Assembly: GCF_026151205.1 (NCBI RefSeq)
Contig: NC_087078.1
Location: 11,232,175-11,296,174, forward strand
Direction of reading: 5' to 3'
DNA: 64,000 nucleotides
From: Bolinopsis microptera
Lineage: Eukaryota; Ctenophora; Tentaculata; Lobata; Bolinopsidae
Part shown: piece by piece, positions 24,265-35,657 of the stretch
Numbering within the stretch: the stretch's first letter is position 1
How the letters are laid out: each line of letters begins with the position of its first letter
The notes under the pieces: model-generated
Told to the model about the DNA's origin: nothing
Databases searched by the model: none
The model's input: the letters and a program-made list of their open reading frames with translations, nothing else
Position numbers and translations under genes: made by a program

Positions 24265-25562
24265 TCAAGGAAAGAAAAATTTTTTTTTAGGAAAGAAAAA
24301 TTTTTATTTACCACAAAACAATCAATACATAATGTTATATTCATAAATAAATTCAAATTTCAATTTCAAACACATATACAGTACGCCGCGCACACGGCCA
24401 CAATTTTCAATTGTTCAGAAATTCGTAGGTCAGCTGTAGGCGCCGCGCACAGGATCTATTTAATTGTTATCTTACAATTACATGTCGCATTTCTTAATTA
24501 CTAGAGCCAAAATTTCAGAAGCAAAATAATTTAAAACATATTTCTGTCGTTCACGCAGTACAGGCCGTGAGCACTGCGATCTAATTAATAGATCGAATAA
24601 TAATAATGGAGAAATTCCAAAAACCGCGCGCTCGTTATTTGTGATTAAATTGAGTGCGCGCCTCTGTGAACAGCAGTACCGCTCAAGCATGAAGTACTAA
24701 GCGGTACGCAGTTCTGCGTGAGGCGTAGACATTTGTAGCACACGTTTCATTCAACTAATCAATTATGTGACATGTAATTATATTATAGCAAAAAGAATAT
24801 TAATTTTAGTAATAATTGACGTAAACATATGTGTTTAAATAACATTTATAATCTAGCGAGTTACCAATAATATAATACTATTTGTTTGTATTATTGATTA
24901 TATATGTTTACACTAGCCTATATTATGATGGAGATATACATTATATAATTGCTCCAATAATCAACACTGCTAAACAACAAATACATACTCGCCCATCGAT
25001 GAAGCAGTCGCCAAAACAAAGCTCAAAGTTAATATACCTTCGTACTTCGTTTTGGAAACTGTAGAATGCCAGTAAATAATTAGTGTTTCAATCGTGTATT
25101 CGATGGGCAAGCACTCGCCACTCGAGGCCGAGACAAACGGCACCGGCTCCGCCCCGCAACCATGAAGTAATGTAAGCAGTAAGGCGGGGCGGTGGTGTGC
25201 GCCGTTTATACGGCCCACAGCACGAGACATTTTGAGCTCCAAGACTTAAAACTATAAAAGTCCCGAGTTATATTAAACGTAGCGACTTACCATCGTCAGC
25301 CGTCAAAAATTTAGAATTTGTATGTTATAAACTCTACATCTGATATCAGTATAACATGTAATTTAGTTTGTTATTGGCTAAATTTTTAACTCGATTAAGC
25401 GATGCAGACGTATGAACTAGGCTCCTCCTCCGTCAAAAACACAATGAGAGGGGATTGTGGAAGGACACGAACACTATTCGTTAACTCGTACCCCGGGTAC
25501 CCCCTAGAACTATGTCCCATCAGAGAGAGCCCATCACCCGTCAGATCGAAAACAGTGTCAAG
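24265..25562. mobile_element. Unclassified 1.29-kb insertion in LINE ORF2
   Basis: TCAAG flanks it directly on both sides (24,265-24,269 and 25,558-25,562). Removal of the insert with one TCAAG restores the ORF2 frame (FSQ then ESDYGIDIDF). It starts with a duplicated GGAAAGAAAAATTTTT word, has GC-rich palindromic patches at about 25,110-25,215 and a TATAAAAG at about 25,252. It has no terminal inverted repeats that I can align, no TG...CA LTR ends and no ORF of note. A non-autonomous LTR-like or DNA element is possible. Confidence 0.65.
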
Positions 25563-27011
25563 AGAGCGATTATGGCATTGACATAGATTTTCGTGATGAT
25601 TGTTTTTCAAGTCTTGTGTTTATTAGAGAAGATGTTCTGTTGATTCTTAAAAAGTTAAATCCTAACAAGGCCCCTGGCCCTGATGGGATTCATAGGAGAG
25701 TCCTCAAAAACTGTGCCCAAAGCCTTGCATACCCACTTAGTGTTTTATTTAACCTGTCTTTCTCGAGCGGATGCATACCCCCTGATTGGGAGCTGGCACT
25801 TGTAGTACCAGTGCACAAAAAGGGCGATAAGTCTTCGGTTGAGAACTACAGGCCTATCTCGTTAACATCTCTTGTAATGAAAGTCTTTGAAAGGTGCATA
25901 AAGACTGCATTATACGCTGCATGTTCTGATCTGTTGGATGACCGACAACACGGTTTTGTTAATGAACGTTCATGCACAACCCAAATGATACCTTTCACGG
26001 ACAATCTTGCACTTGCATTGAATAACAGGTCCAGGACTGATATAATATATTTTGATTTTGCGAAAGCTTTTGATAGCGTTTCGCATGACCTCATTTTAAG
26101 TAAATTAAAGAATATTTTTAATGTCGATGGACTTATGCTTAAATTTATTAAGTCCTATCTTGAGGGGCGACAACAACAAGTAGTGATAGGAGGCCAAACG
26201 TCTTCTTCTCTACCAGTTCGGTCTGGTGTCCCTCAAGGTTCTATACTTGGCCCTTTATTGTTTGTAATATTTATAAATGACATGTTCTCCTGTGTCTCTG
26301 AAGGCACCAATATCGCCCTTTATGCAGATGACACTAAAATTTGGAGGGAGATCTTTGGTTACCCTGACCATCACATAATCCAAAATGACATCAACAGATT
26401 ATATGATTGGTCAGTGAGAAATCGAATGAAGTTCCACCCACAAAAGTGCAAAGCCCTCTCTGTGTCCCTGCAAAGAAACGTGCTGGATAACTTGCCATTC
26501 AATACCTTCTTTTATAAACTTTCTGGAAGTGATATTGACTTTGTGCCCTCTCAGTCAGATTTAGGAGTCGCAATAAACTCCAGGTTTAATTGGGGTGCAC
26601 AATGTAAAGCGCTTGTTTCCAAAGCTACCTCTAGACTTGGACTACTTAAGAGAACATGTCATTTCACTACTGATAAAAGGCAGAAAAGATCGTTCTATTT
26701 AGCGTTAATTAGGTCTATATTTGAACATTGTTCTGTCATATGGTCCCCTCAATCTGCAACTCATCTTCAACAGTTTGTTGCTATCCAAAAGAGGGCTATT
26801 AAATGGATCAATGGTGAACCTTACTCCAGTTATAATGACGATAAACTTGCTACAGAGCAAAAGAAACTAAATATTCTCCCTGTTAAACAGAAGTTTATTT
26901 ATAACGATCTTATGACCTTCTATAAAATAGTGAATAGCATAATTCCAGTTTCGCTCCCTACATATATAGTCCTATGCCGTCCAGAGGGCACCCGATACAC
27001 TAGGCACAATG
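25558..27011 (+). pseudogene. LINE ORF2, part 2: reverse transcriptase
   Basis: Open from 25,558 to 27,025, the last bases being LTR sequence. It holds the RT core in order: LNPNKAPGPDGI, HKKGDKSSVENYRPISLTS, YFDFAKAFDSVSH (first catalytic Asp), GVPQGSILGPLLF, ALYADDTKI (YADD catalytic pair), then the thumb region with KRTCHF, YLALIRSIFEHCSVIWSP and QKRAIKWI. The style is CR1/L2/Jockey-like. The RT itself has no stop; only the insertions break it. Confidence 0.92.
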
Positions 27012-27847
27012 TGTTAGAATCTTAATTCTATTTGTAGCTTGTTTTTGTACTTCATATTACTAACCCAGTATCTCACTTTAGCAAAGGTTTAGTTCCAGTG
27101 ATTGTATATACAGTGTTGGGGTAAAGGGACTCCAGAAGGCAGACAAGGCTCGACTCCAGACTCTAGTTGAAGTAACAGAAGAGAGAGGAGTGTCCAGTGT
27201 TTAGTTGACTCCAGACTCTAGCGAAGCAGAAGGGAGAGGAGTGACGTTGTCGACTCCAGACTCTAGCGTAGCAGAAGGGAGAGGAGTGACGTTGTTTTAG
27301 TGATCCCACAGATTCCAGTCGACAGATACTATCTGTGTTCTGTGACGTGGAAAGAGTGGTAAGTAGTTTATAGTTATAGTTCAGTAGTTTAGTCTAGGAG
27401 TTCCCGCTTCCTCTTTCACTTTCATTTATAGTTTCACGTGGATTACCTTTCACTTTACTCACGGTAGTTTTCCCCCAGGGTTTTTTATTATAGTTATCAG
27501 TTCCAGTTTAGTTGAAGTCCTCATCATTCAGAAGTACCTCATATAGTAAGAAGAACATCATCATCAGAGTAATAGTTTTAATTTAATAGTTGTTTAATCT
27601 AATAGTAAAAAGACATTATTTAGTTTAGTATTGAATTGTGTATTAGGTAAAGCAGTGTGAGTAACTGAGTCACACCAATCACCTTTTAATCACTCATTCA
27701 CTATTTGAGGGTGAGTACATAGAGTAACAAGGTTACATTTGAAACACCATTTATTTGTATAACCTCTTTATTCATCTAATTTGTATTTATAATAATTGAG
27801 TATTATTTGTTATTTAATTAACCCAAGAACAGGGTTCCAACACAATG
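27007..27847. mobile_element. Solo LTR, 831 bp, with CAATG target duplication
   Basis: Starts TGTTAGAA at 27,012 and ends TTCCAACA at 27,842, imperfect inverted ends with canonical TG...CA. The 5-bp direct repeat CAATG flanks it (27,007-27,011 and 27,843-27,847). Excising LTR plus one CAATG restores the LINE frame (RYTRHN then AQIIDMSD). No gag/pol lies inside, so it is a solo LTR left by recombination. It contains internal direct repeats (GACTCCAGACTCTAG, three times, at about 27,150-27,265). Confidence 0.85.
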
Positions 27848-28058
27848 CTCAAATAATTGATATGTCGGATACTTCAACTTACATGAGTACCACTGTGCCC
27901 TGCTCAGATGCCTTCCGAAATAGCTTTTTTCATAGTATAGATCTATGCTGAAATGGAATAGTCTACCAGTATGTATCCGGCAGTCAGAGCGGATTTCTAC
28001 TTTTAAGGCCAAACTGATCAAGTACCTCTGGGCTACCGATACAGTCTGGCCAGATTAG
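27843..28058 (+). pseudogene. LINE ORF2, part 3: C-terminal tail
   Basis: Continues the ORF2 frame after the solo LTR (AQIIDMSDTSTYMSTTVP, CSDAFRNSFFHSIDL). A small frameshift near 27,948 is followed by WNSLPVCIRQSERISTFKAK and LIKYLW, the common CR1/L2 ending, with a TAG at 28,056-28,058. Confidence 0.8.
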
Positions 28059-28622
28059 CTCATCAGTCTTATGAGTCTCAGAAATTTTTTTTTGTTGGTT
28101 ACAATTCTGTCCGTCCAATTTCCTATCTGCTTGTCCTTTTCTTTTTTCTTATCAGTTGTGACGGAATTGTAATGAACAAAATCCTTATAATTATTTATGA
28201 TATGTTTGATTTCTTGTTAATGTTTGTCATTCAAATTTGGTAGACGGCCCCAACGTTAATGTGGCTCTTGCTATGTGTTGGTTCAGCCGAATTAATTATT
28301 ATATAATCAAGTTTATTTTTCTCGTTAGTTGTCATCCGGCCAAACATTAAGCAACCTATATTGCAGTACCATTTACCATTTAGTATATCAAAATATGTCA
28401 TTGTAATTTTGCATGGCTGAAATGTAACGCTTGATTTATATATATATAATGATTAATTGAATTTTCAAATAAAAAATGAATTTATGAATAATGAGTTAAT
28501 GAATTATATGATAGAGTGAGTTATAACATGAAACTGAGGGCATTTTTTAAAAAAAATTTTAAGAGAGGCTGGGCAGTGGGCCTGGTAGGCCTACGAGAGG
28601 ATAGCATGGATGCTTTGCCTAC
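28059..28622. other. LINE 3' UTR and short intergenic DNA
   Basis: 28,059 to about 28,480 is the LINE 3' UTR, with an AATAAAAAATG signal and an AT-rich repetitive end. The next 140 bp show no feature except the hAT MITE that follows. Confidence 0.5.
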
Positions 28623-28935
28623 CTCTGGGGAAGTGGCGTAACATTGCCTGTTGGCGCCCCCCCCCCCCCCGCCGAAAAAGCGCCCCCCTGTTGGCGCCCC
28701 CTCCCCTTTTGGTGCCCCTCCCTAAAATTTAACTTGAATTAGGTGATTTTAGAGGATAAGCAGGTAAAATCTCTAAAAAAGTGTGTATCTAAAGCAAAAC
28801 GTGCAGTTTTGCTAGTACTTCAGTTAAGTTTTTGAAATTGTCCCACATTCAAACGACGATTTGGCGCCCCCCTAAGACGGCGACTCCCCCCACAGCGGGG
28901 TCAGCGGGGCCCTTTGTTACGCCACTGCTCTGGGG
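28623..28935. mobile_element. hAT-like MITE, 297 bp, 8-bp target duplication
   Basis: Inverted ends AGTGGCGTAAC and GTTACGCCACT (element 28,631-28,927), flanked by the 8-bp direct repeat CTCTGGGG (28,623-28,630 and 28,928-28,935). 8-bp duplications and CAGTGGCGTA-type ends are hallmarks of hAT elements. The interior is rich in GGCGCCCCCC tracts and has no ORF. Confidence 0.88.
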
Positions 28936-29181
28936 TATGGCAGTTCTGTGGGAGGATGCCGGTGGAATCAAGATGTGTAATCTGTGGGCATGAAGGTTAC
29001 CATTAATATGTTACGAAAATTATCCACATTGACTTTTTTTTCAGAATTACATGCAGTCTAGTTAACAGTTATATACAGAGTGAAAATTTCTAAAACTACG
29101 CACCCATTTTTGGAGTTAGAAAGACCTATAGTTGTATACTTCTTTTGATTTAGTTATAAAATAGGATTATAACTTAATTAA

Positions 29182-29283
29182 GGGTTAACGGGTGATACTC
29201 GTAAAATATCTGTTCCATATATTGGGACCGTCGACGAGTCCAACTCGGCGCGCGTCTTGGTAGGTTGTAAACCTACAAATTAA
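29182..29283 (+). mobile_element. 102-bp structured element present only in unit A
   Basis: Lies between ATTAA direct repeats (29,177-29,181 and 29,279-29,283); units B and C have a single ATTAA at the same place. It contains TTAACGGGTGATACTCGTAA, a GACGAGTCCAACTCGGCGCG segment and a GTAGGTTGTAAACCTAC hairpin. A relative lies at 10,465. No Pol III boxes that I can defend. Insertion in A, or loss from the B/C ancestor between the repeats, are both possible. Confidence 0.6.
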
Positions 29284-30726
29284 GGGGGGGGGGGGGGGGG
29301 GTCTTCATCAAAATTCTCTAGAAATTGATTTTATAGTTGTTTCTGATAGAATGGAGTGATATCTATCAGCTGCTTTTGCAGGTCCCGTGGAAAAACATTG
29401 TATTTACTTTCTTTTTTTAAAATTGTATTTTACTTATTCGATTTTGAAAATCTTGGACTTGGAAAAATCGTCAAAAAATGAGGTCCAAGATTTTGGTCAG
29501 AAATATACAAAAAGACCCTGTTATGTTTTTTAAACTCCAAAACACCTAATAGTTGTCACAGAGCTGGGCCTGGGGTGTGAAAATAGTCAGGGTTATTATT
29601 AATTGGAGGACGTCGCCGCTTCGATGCACCACGCAATGCAATGCAAACTATCAAGATTTCAAAGGGTTGACATCGTCAATCAACAGCAAGTCCAACTCTG
29701 TGCCTTACAAATTGTTAATGGATTGATCCGGCGCACACCAACGACAGCACATTCAATTTCATACATATGAAATAGTTTGTATAACCTGCTTTATTTTGCA
29801 TTAATAAGTTGACGTGTTACGACCAAAATTGAAGAGGAATCGTTTAAGATCACTGCATCAAAGTATGCGCCTCAACAAAAGCTACTTATGCTTTTTACGG
29901 AGAAATAAGATAATAGTGTTTTTGAGTATGTTGATCTGTTTCAAAAGCATTCTGAGTGATTTATATAAGGGCATATACTGATTTTAAATACATTGCAAAA
30001 GATTTGATATCGATTCATGAAGTTTAAAAAAAGTTACTGCAATACTGTAGGCGCAGTAATTTTTGAATTTTGAGGCAAAGCTTTAATTTTGGTTATTTAA
30101 CATACTTCCAGGATGAATCGCTGTTCTAAATTCTTTATAAGTTCTGTTATAAAATTTAGAGAGAATAATCAATGAAACAAGAAATTTCAATGAAACAAGA
30201 AATTTAATTTTAGCACATTTTACAGAATAAAAAGATGTAAAACAATTCATAAAATATAATGCACATTTTGGTGTATGACTTTTTGTCCTTGACTGCTTGT
30301 TTGGTTTCGGAAGGACAGGTAACTTACGGGGCAAGGAATGCGCGTGCCTGGAAGCTTTTGCATACACCGAAACGCTAGTTCAGTCAAGTTTTTAGAGACA
30401 AGGCTCACATTAGGACTAAAAGAAAAATTGTTAACAGACATTAGGGGTTCTGTTTAAAGCGGAATGCGACTGCATTTAATGCGGAATGCGACTGCTTTTC
30501 TTGTTGATGGATCGTTAATAGACTTTTGTGCTTTCACGCTTATGATCATTTGTCATAAATACTCTATATTGTACCATTGCTTTTATTTAAACTACCGTGT
30601 ACAATTAAATAAACATGTGAGAATTTGATGTCTTTTGTATCGACTGTATGTTATATCCCTATATAATATAACAAAATCATGATTACATAGCATGGCAATT
30701 GTGTGAGAACATAAGGCAACTATTAT

Positions 30727-31422
30727 ATGCTAAAACAACTAAGGCTGTATGGTTTGACTCAGAAAAATAGAAACACGCTATATGCAGTATTATTAATTAT
30801 ACTGCTCATTTATGTTGTCACTTGGACACAAAGACCTATCACATCTGTCAAAGAATATTACACTCCCCTTACAAGCAAACTATCTCCCTGTATGGTGAGT
30901 GAAATTATTAAAGCTATCAGTGAATATCAGGTATGTAAATTGATAAGCTCAAGAAGTACCATCTTATTTTGTATAATTATGTTTTTTTGTACGATTACTT
31001 TGGTGGCTACAAAAATATCTCACAAAAAAGAATAAATTATACTATCATTTCTGTCGTATTCGGAACTCTTAGATATTAATTTTCTATTCAGGTTGAAATC
31101 GATTGCAAAAGATTTTACCATACATGTTCAAACAGCGATTGGAAGAAATGTGTGAAAGAAGCCTTCCTATTTGCATGGACCAATTACCACAAGTTTGTCC
31201 TCATAAGTATAACTTCTTTTTGCTATTATTGGATAAAAGTTAAGAAGTTAGAAAATTTGTTTGAGGAGAGAAATATAGTTTTTATTATCATAGACGAAAT
31301 ATCTATATTTCTTTCAATTTTTGGTAGCAATCTTAACATTTATTATCTCTCAGTTTTGCCTGGGGACATGACCATTTGAAGCCTGAAAGCAGAGGATACG
31401 ATGACAGCCTATTTGGTCTTGG
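30727..31422 (+). pseudogene. Partial GH47 mannosidase copy A (exons 1-2, cut exon 3)
   Basis: Exon 1 encodes the short cytosolic N-terminus and membrane anchor ([18 protein letters not shown]) and ends at CCCTGTATG followed by GTGAGT. Exon 2 begins [20 protein letters not shown], and its donor AA/GTTTGT joins in frame to exon 3 ([20 protein letters not shown]), which stops after GLG at the duplication junction. It cannot make the catalytic domain alone. The junction accidentally creates TTG/GTAATC, a usable-looking donor, so read-through splicing to downstream units is conceivable. Confidence 0.8.
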
Positions 31423-32385
31423 TAATCTGTGGGCATGAAGGTTACCATTAATATGTTACGAAAATTATCCACATTGACTTTTTTTTCAGAATTACATGCA
31501 GTCTAGTTAACAGTTATATACAGAGTGAAAATTTCTAAAACTACACACCCATTTTTGGAGTTAGAAAGACCTATAGTTGTATACTTCTTTTGATTTAGTT
31601 ATAAAATAAGATTATAACTTAATTAAGGGGGGGGGGGGGGGGGGTCTTCATCAAAATTCTCTAGAAATTGATTTTATAGTTGTTTCTGATAGAATGGAGT
31701 GATATCTATCAGCTGCTTTTGCAGGTCCCGTGGAAAAACATTGTATTTACTTTCTTTTTTTTAAATTGTATTTTACTTATTCGATTTTGAAAATCTTGGA
31801 CCTGGAAAAATCGTCAAAAAATGAGGTCCAAGATTTTGGTCAGAAATATACAAAAAGACCCTGTTATGTTTTTTAAACTCCAAAACACCTAATAGTTGTC
31901 ACAGAGCTGGGCCTGGGGTGTGAAAATAGTCAGGGTTATTATTAATTGGAGGACGTCGCCGCTTCGATGCACCACGCAATGTAATGCAAACTATCAAGAT
32001 TTCAAAGGGTTGACATCGTCAATCAACAGCAAGTCCAACTCTGTGCCTTACAAATTGTTAATGGACTGATCCGGCGCACACCAACGACAGCACATTCAAT
32101 TTCATACGTATGAAATAGTTTATATAACCTGCTTTATTTTGCATTAATAAGTTGACGTGTTACGACCAAAATTGAAGAGGAATCGTTTAAGATCACTGCA
32201 TCAAAGTATGCGCCTCAACAAAAGCTACTTATGCTTTTTACGGAGAAATAAGATAATAGTGTTTTTGAGTATGTTGATCTGTTTCAAAAGCATTCTGAGT
32301 GATTTATATAAGGGCATATACTGATTTTAAATACATTGCAAAAGATTTGATATCGATTCATGAAGTTTAAAAAAAGTTACTGCAA

Positions 32386-34284
32386 TACTGAAAAGTGGAA
32401 CAATGCCATTGGCATGTAAAATTGCATCAGTCACTCCAATTCTTAAAACTGGTGACCCTAATGATCCAAATAACTACCGGCCAATATCCATACTCCCCCT
32501 ACTTGGAAAATGCATAGAATATTTTGTTAACCAACAGCTTACAGAGTATGTTGAAACCAATAAACTGCTTACCAACCATCAGTATGGATTTAGAAAAGAT
32601 CATTCCACCACTTTTCTAATGCTTAATCTATTTGATAAAATATTTACGTCTAAGGAATCACAGAAGAAACCTGCAATTGTATTCTTAGATATTAAAAAGG
32701 CCTTTGACACAGTAAGCCATAATATTTTATTAAAAAAACTTAAGTATTATGGAGTTGATGGCTTTGTCATAAAGTGGTTCAAAAGCTACCTTGGGGACAG
32801 AAAGCAGCACACCAAAATACGTGGTAATGTAAGCACATCACTCCCTGTTAAAACAGGTGTGCCACAGGGTAGCATATTAGGACCAATTCTATTTAGTTTA
32901 TTCATAAATGATCTCAGTAGAAATTGCACACAATCTACTGTTTACTTATTTGCAGATGACAGTGCACTATATTTTGATAACATTTCCCGAGGCATATATG
33001 AGAATGTAATTAAGGATATGAAAATTGTGTATGAATGGCTTAGAATCAACAAGCTGAGGCTAAATGCTGCAAAATCTTCATTCATTGTATTTGATAGATC
33101 ACCTAATCTGGACACGTTGTCAATCCCTCTGGATTTGGAAAAAGAATGCCTATTTATAGAAGAAACTAAATCTCAAAAATATTTAGGTCTCATGATAGAC
33201 AATTTATTGAACTTTCAAGACCATATTGATTATTTGAAATCAAAAATTGCTAAAAGAATAGGGGCATTATACAGGTCGAAAAATCTTCTTCCACTGAAAT
33301 ATAGAAAAATGTTTGTAAATGCTCTTATGCTCCCCCAATTTGACTACCTGGATATAATATGGTGTAGGGCTGCCAAAACCAAACTTAATTCTCTTGATAT
33401 ATTATACAAGAAAGTAGCAAAAATTGCTCTGGATGTTCATTGGCAGGAACCATCAGTAAATGTATATCGAAATATGAAGTGGTTACCCTTACACTTAAGA
33501 AGACAACTCCATCTATCAACGTATATGTATAAAATTCTTAATGAGGCTGCACCATCATCATTCACAGATAAATTTTCTTATGTATCCGGAGGATCACGTG
33601 ATGCTGAGAGGTGCAACCTTTATATTCACAAATCCAGAACACACAAAACCTTTACATATTTAGGTGCAAAATGTTGGAATACAATTCCAGAGAACATAAG
33701 GACTATAGAATGTAGTGTAAAATTCTCACAATGTATGAAATCTAAATTTATGTCAGATGTAATTCAAGGAGTCTCATCCTATGAAATAAACAATAGTTTC
33801 GACTATTTCTACACTCTAGCTATGTGACAACTGAAACAAATTTTATGGTGCTGGAGTTTTTGTCGGGTGGAAAGGCCCCCTGTATTATACATGACCTATT
33901 TCCAGAAGTATAGAACTTTAAACATCTCCTTTACTCGTTCCCATTTGTTATCATTGCCAATCTATTATTGTTCTATACTTCTCTGTATATAACTGTAAAT
34001 AACATTACTAATGTAATCCCAAAGTGGGCATCTATGTAATCTTAATTGTTACCTTCATGCCCACAGTTCACTGTTAAATCATATCTTATTTTATCACTCA
34101 TTAATTTATTACTCATTATGTTTTACATACTATATCCTTATGTCCCTAAGGGTGTTCTGCTAACATTTTTCGACTGACTTGAATGTCCTGCACAGCAGAT
34201 TGAAGCTTCTTAAATTATTTTTTATTCTTATTGTATTGCTGTGTAAATTTGATTCTAATTCTAATTCTAATTCTAATTCTACTG
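32386..34284 (+). mobile_element. 5'-truncated LINE in unit B
   Basis: Element 32,391-34,279, flanked by TACTG duplications (32,386-32,390 and 34,280-34,284); unit A shows the empty site, reading CAATACTG then TAGGCGCAG (the B/C copies have A in place of the T). It begins inside the RT domain and ends in about five ATTCTA hexamers, a CR1/L2-style microsatellite tail. Confidence 0.9.
32403..33827 (+). pseudogene. Reverse transcriptase of truncated LINE (unit B)
   Basis: 474 codons, open. RT motifs: VTPILKTGDPNDPNNYRPIS, YGFRKDHSTT, IVFLDIKKAFDTVSH, GVPQGSILGPILFSLFINDL, YLFADDSALYF (FADD catalytic pair) and the C-terminal thumb ending GAKCWNTIPENIR. The N-terminal endonuclease and the first RT blocks are missing, so it cannot retrotranspose alone, although the remaining frame is undamaged. 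Confidence 0.9.
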
Positions 34285-34960
34285 AAGGCGCAGTAATTTT
34301 TGAATTTTGAGGCAAAGCTTTAATTTTGGTTATTTAATATACTTCCAGGATGAATCGCTGTTCTAAATTCTTTATAAGTTCTGTTATAAATAGAGAGAAT
34401 AATCAATGAAACAAGAAATTTCAATGAAACAAGAAATTTAATTTTAGCACATTTTACAGAATAAAAAGATGTAAAACAATTCATAAAATATAATGCACAT
34501 TTTGGTGTATGACTTTTTGTCCTTGACTGCTTGTTTGGTTTCGGAAGGACAGGTAACTTACGGGGCAAGGAATGCGCGTGCCTGGAAGCTTTTGCATACA
34601 CCGAAACGCTAGTTCAGTCAAGTTTTTAGAGACAAGGCTCACATTAGGACTAAAAGAAAAATTGTTAACAGACATTAGGGGTTCTGTTTAAAGCGGAATG
34701 CGACTGCATTTAATGCGGAATGCGACTGCTTTTCTTGTTGATGGATCGTTAATAGACTTTTGTGCTTTCACGCTTATGATCATTTGTCATAAATACTCTA
34801 TATTGTACCATTGCTTTTATTTAAACTACCGTGTACAATTAAATAAACATGTGAGAATTTGATGTCTTTTGTATCGACTGTATGTTATATCCCTATATAA
34901 TATAACAAAATCATGATTACATAGCATGGCAATTGTGTGAGAACATAAGGCAACTATTAT

Positions 34961-35657
34961 ATGCTAAAACAACTAAGGCTGTATGGTTTGACTCAGAAAA
35001 ATAGAAACACGCTATATGCAGTATTATTAATTATACTGCTCATTTATGTTGTCACTTGGACACAAAGACCTATCACATCTGTCAAAGAATATTACACTCC
35101 CCTTACAAGCAAACTATCTCCCTGTATGGTGAGTGAAATTATTAAAGCTATCAGTGAATATCAGGTATGTAAATTGATAAGCTCAAGAAGTACCATCTTA
35201 TTTTGTATAATTATGTTTTTTTGTACGATTACTTTGGTGGCTACAAAAATATCTCACAAAAAAGAATAAATTATACTATCATTTCTGTCGTATTCGGAAC
35301 TCTTAGATATTAATTTTCTATTCAGGTTGAAATCGATTGCAAAAGATTTTACCATACATGTTCAAACAGCGATTGGAAGAAATGTGTGAAAGAAGCCTTC
35401 CTATTTGCATGGACCAATTACCACAAGTTTGTCCTCATAAGTATAACTTCTTTTTGCTATTATTGGATAAAAGTTAAGAAGTTAGAAAATTTGTTTGAGG
35501 AGAGAAATATAGTTTTTATTATCATAGACGAAATATCTATATTTCTTTCAATTTTTGGTAGCAATCTTAACATTTATTATCTCTCAGTTTTGCCTGGGGA
35601 CATGACCATTTGAAGCCTGAAAGCAGAGGATACGATGACAGCCTATTTGGTCTTGGT
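34961..35657 (+). pseudogene. Partial GH47 mannosidase copy B (exons 1-2, cut exon 3)
   Basis: Same structure as copy A: exon 1 at 34,961-35,128, exon 2 at about 35,326-35,426, cut exon 3 to 35,657. Exon 2 keeps the SDWKKC reading of copy A. It ends at the same artificial TTG/GTAATC junction. Confidence 0.8.

Larger units (their letters stand above)
19390..28480 (+). mobile_element. LINE with AlkB-SGNH ORF1, broken by three insertions
   Basis: Two-ORF non-LTR retrotransposon. The 5' UTR runs from roughly 19,390 to 19,840 (left boundary not precise), followed by ORF1 at 19,841-21,352, APE-type endonuclease and reverse transcriptase ORF2 from 21,547 to 28,058, and a 3' UTR to about 28,480 ending in AT-rich ATGAATTA-like repeats. 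ORF2 is cut by a TIR element (23,375-24,234), an unclassified 1.29-kb insert (24,270-25,557) and a solo LTR (27,012-27,842). All three insertion sites close in frame when one target duplication is removed. SGNH-type esterase in ORF1 and the RT style point to the CR1/L2 group. Confidence 0.85.
28979..31422 (+). repeat. Tandem unit A: partial duplicate of the mannosidase 5' end
   Basis: First of three head-to-tail units. It ends inside mannosidase exon 3 after ...TTTGGTCTTGGT. It carries exon 1 (30,727-30,894), exon 2 (31,092-31,192) and a truncated exon 3 (31,354-31,422), with intact splice sites at the first junctions. Unlike B and C it lacks the truncated LINE and contains an extra 102-bp element at 29,182. 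It is therefore the pre-insertion state. Confidence 0.9.
31423..35657 (+). repeat. Tandem unit B (4,235 bp)
   Basis: Almost identical in length and sequence to unit C; the visible differences are a shorter G tract at 31,627 and a few substitutions. It contains the 1.9-kb truncated LINE and mannosidase exons 1-2 and partial exon 3, and ends at the same junction as unit A. The near identity means a very recent duplication, or conversion, or an assembly duplication. Confidence 0.92.

Noticed and set aside
30083..30441. Conserved minus-strand frames (also at 34,320 and 38,560)
   Set aside because: They recur only because the DNA is triplicated; no domain, and indels change the length between units.
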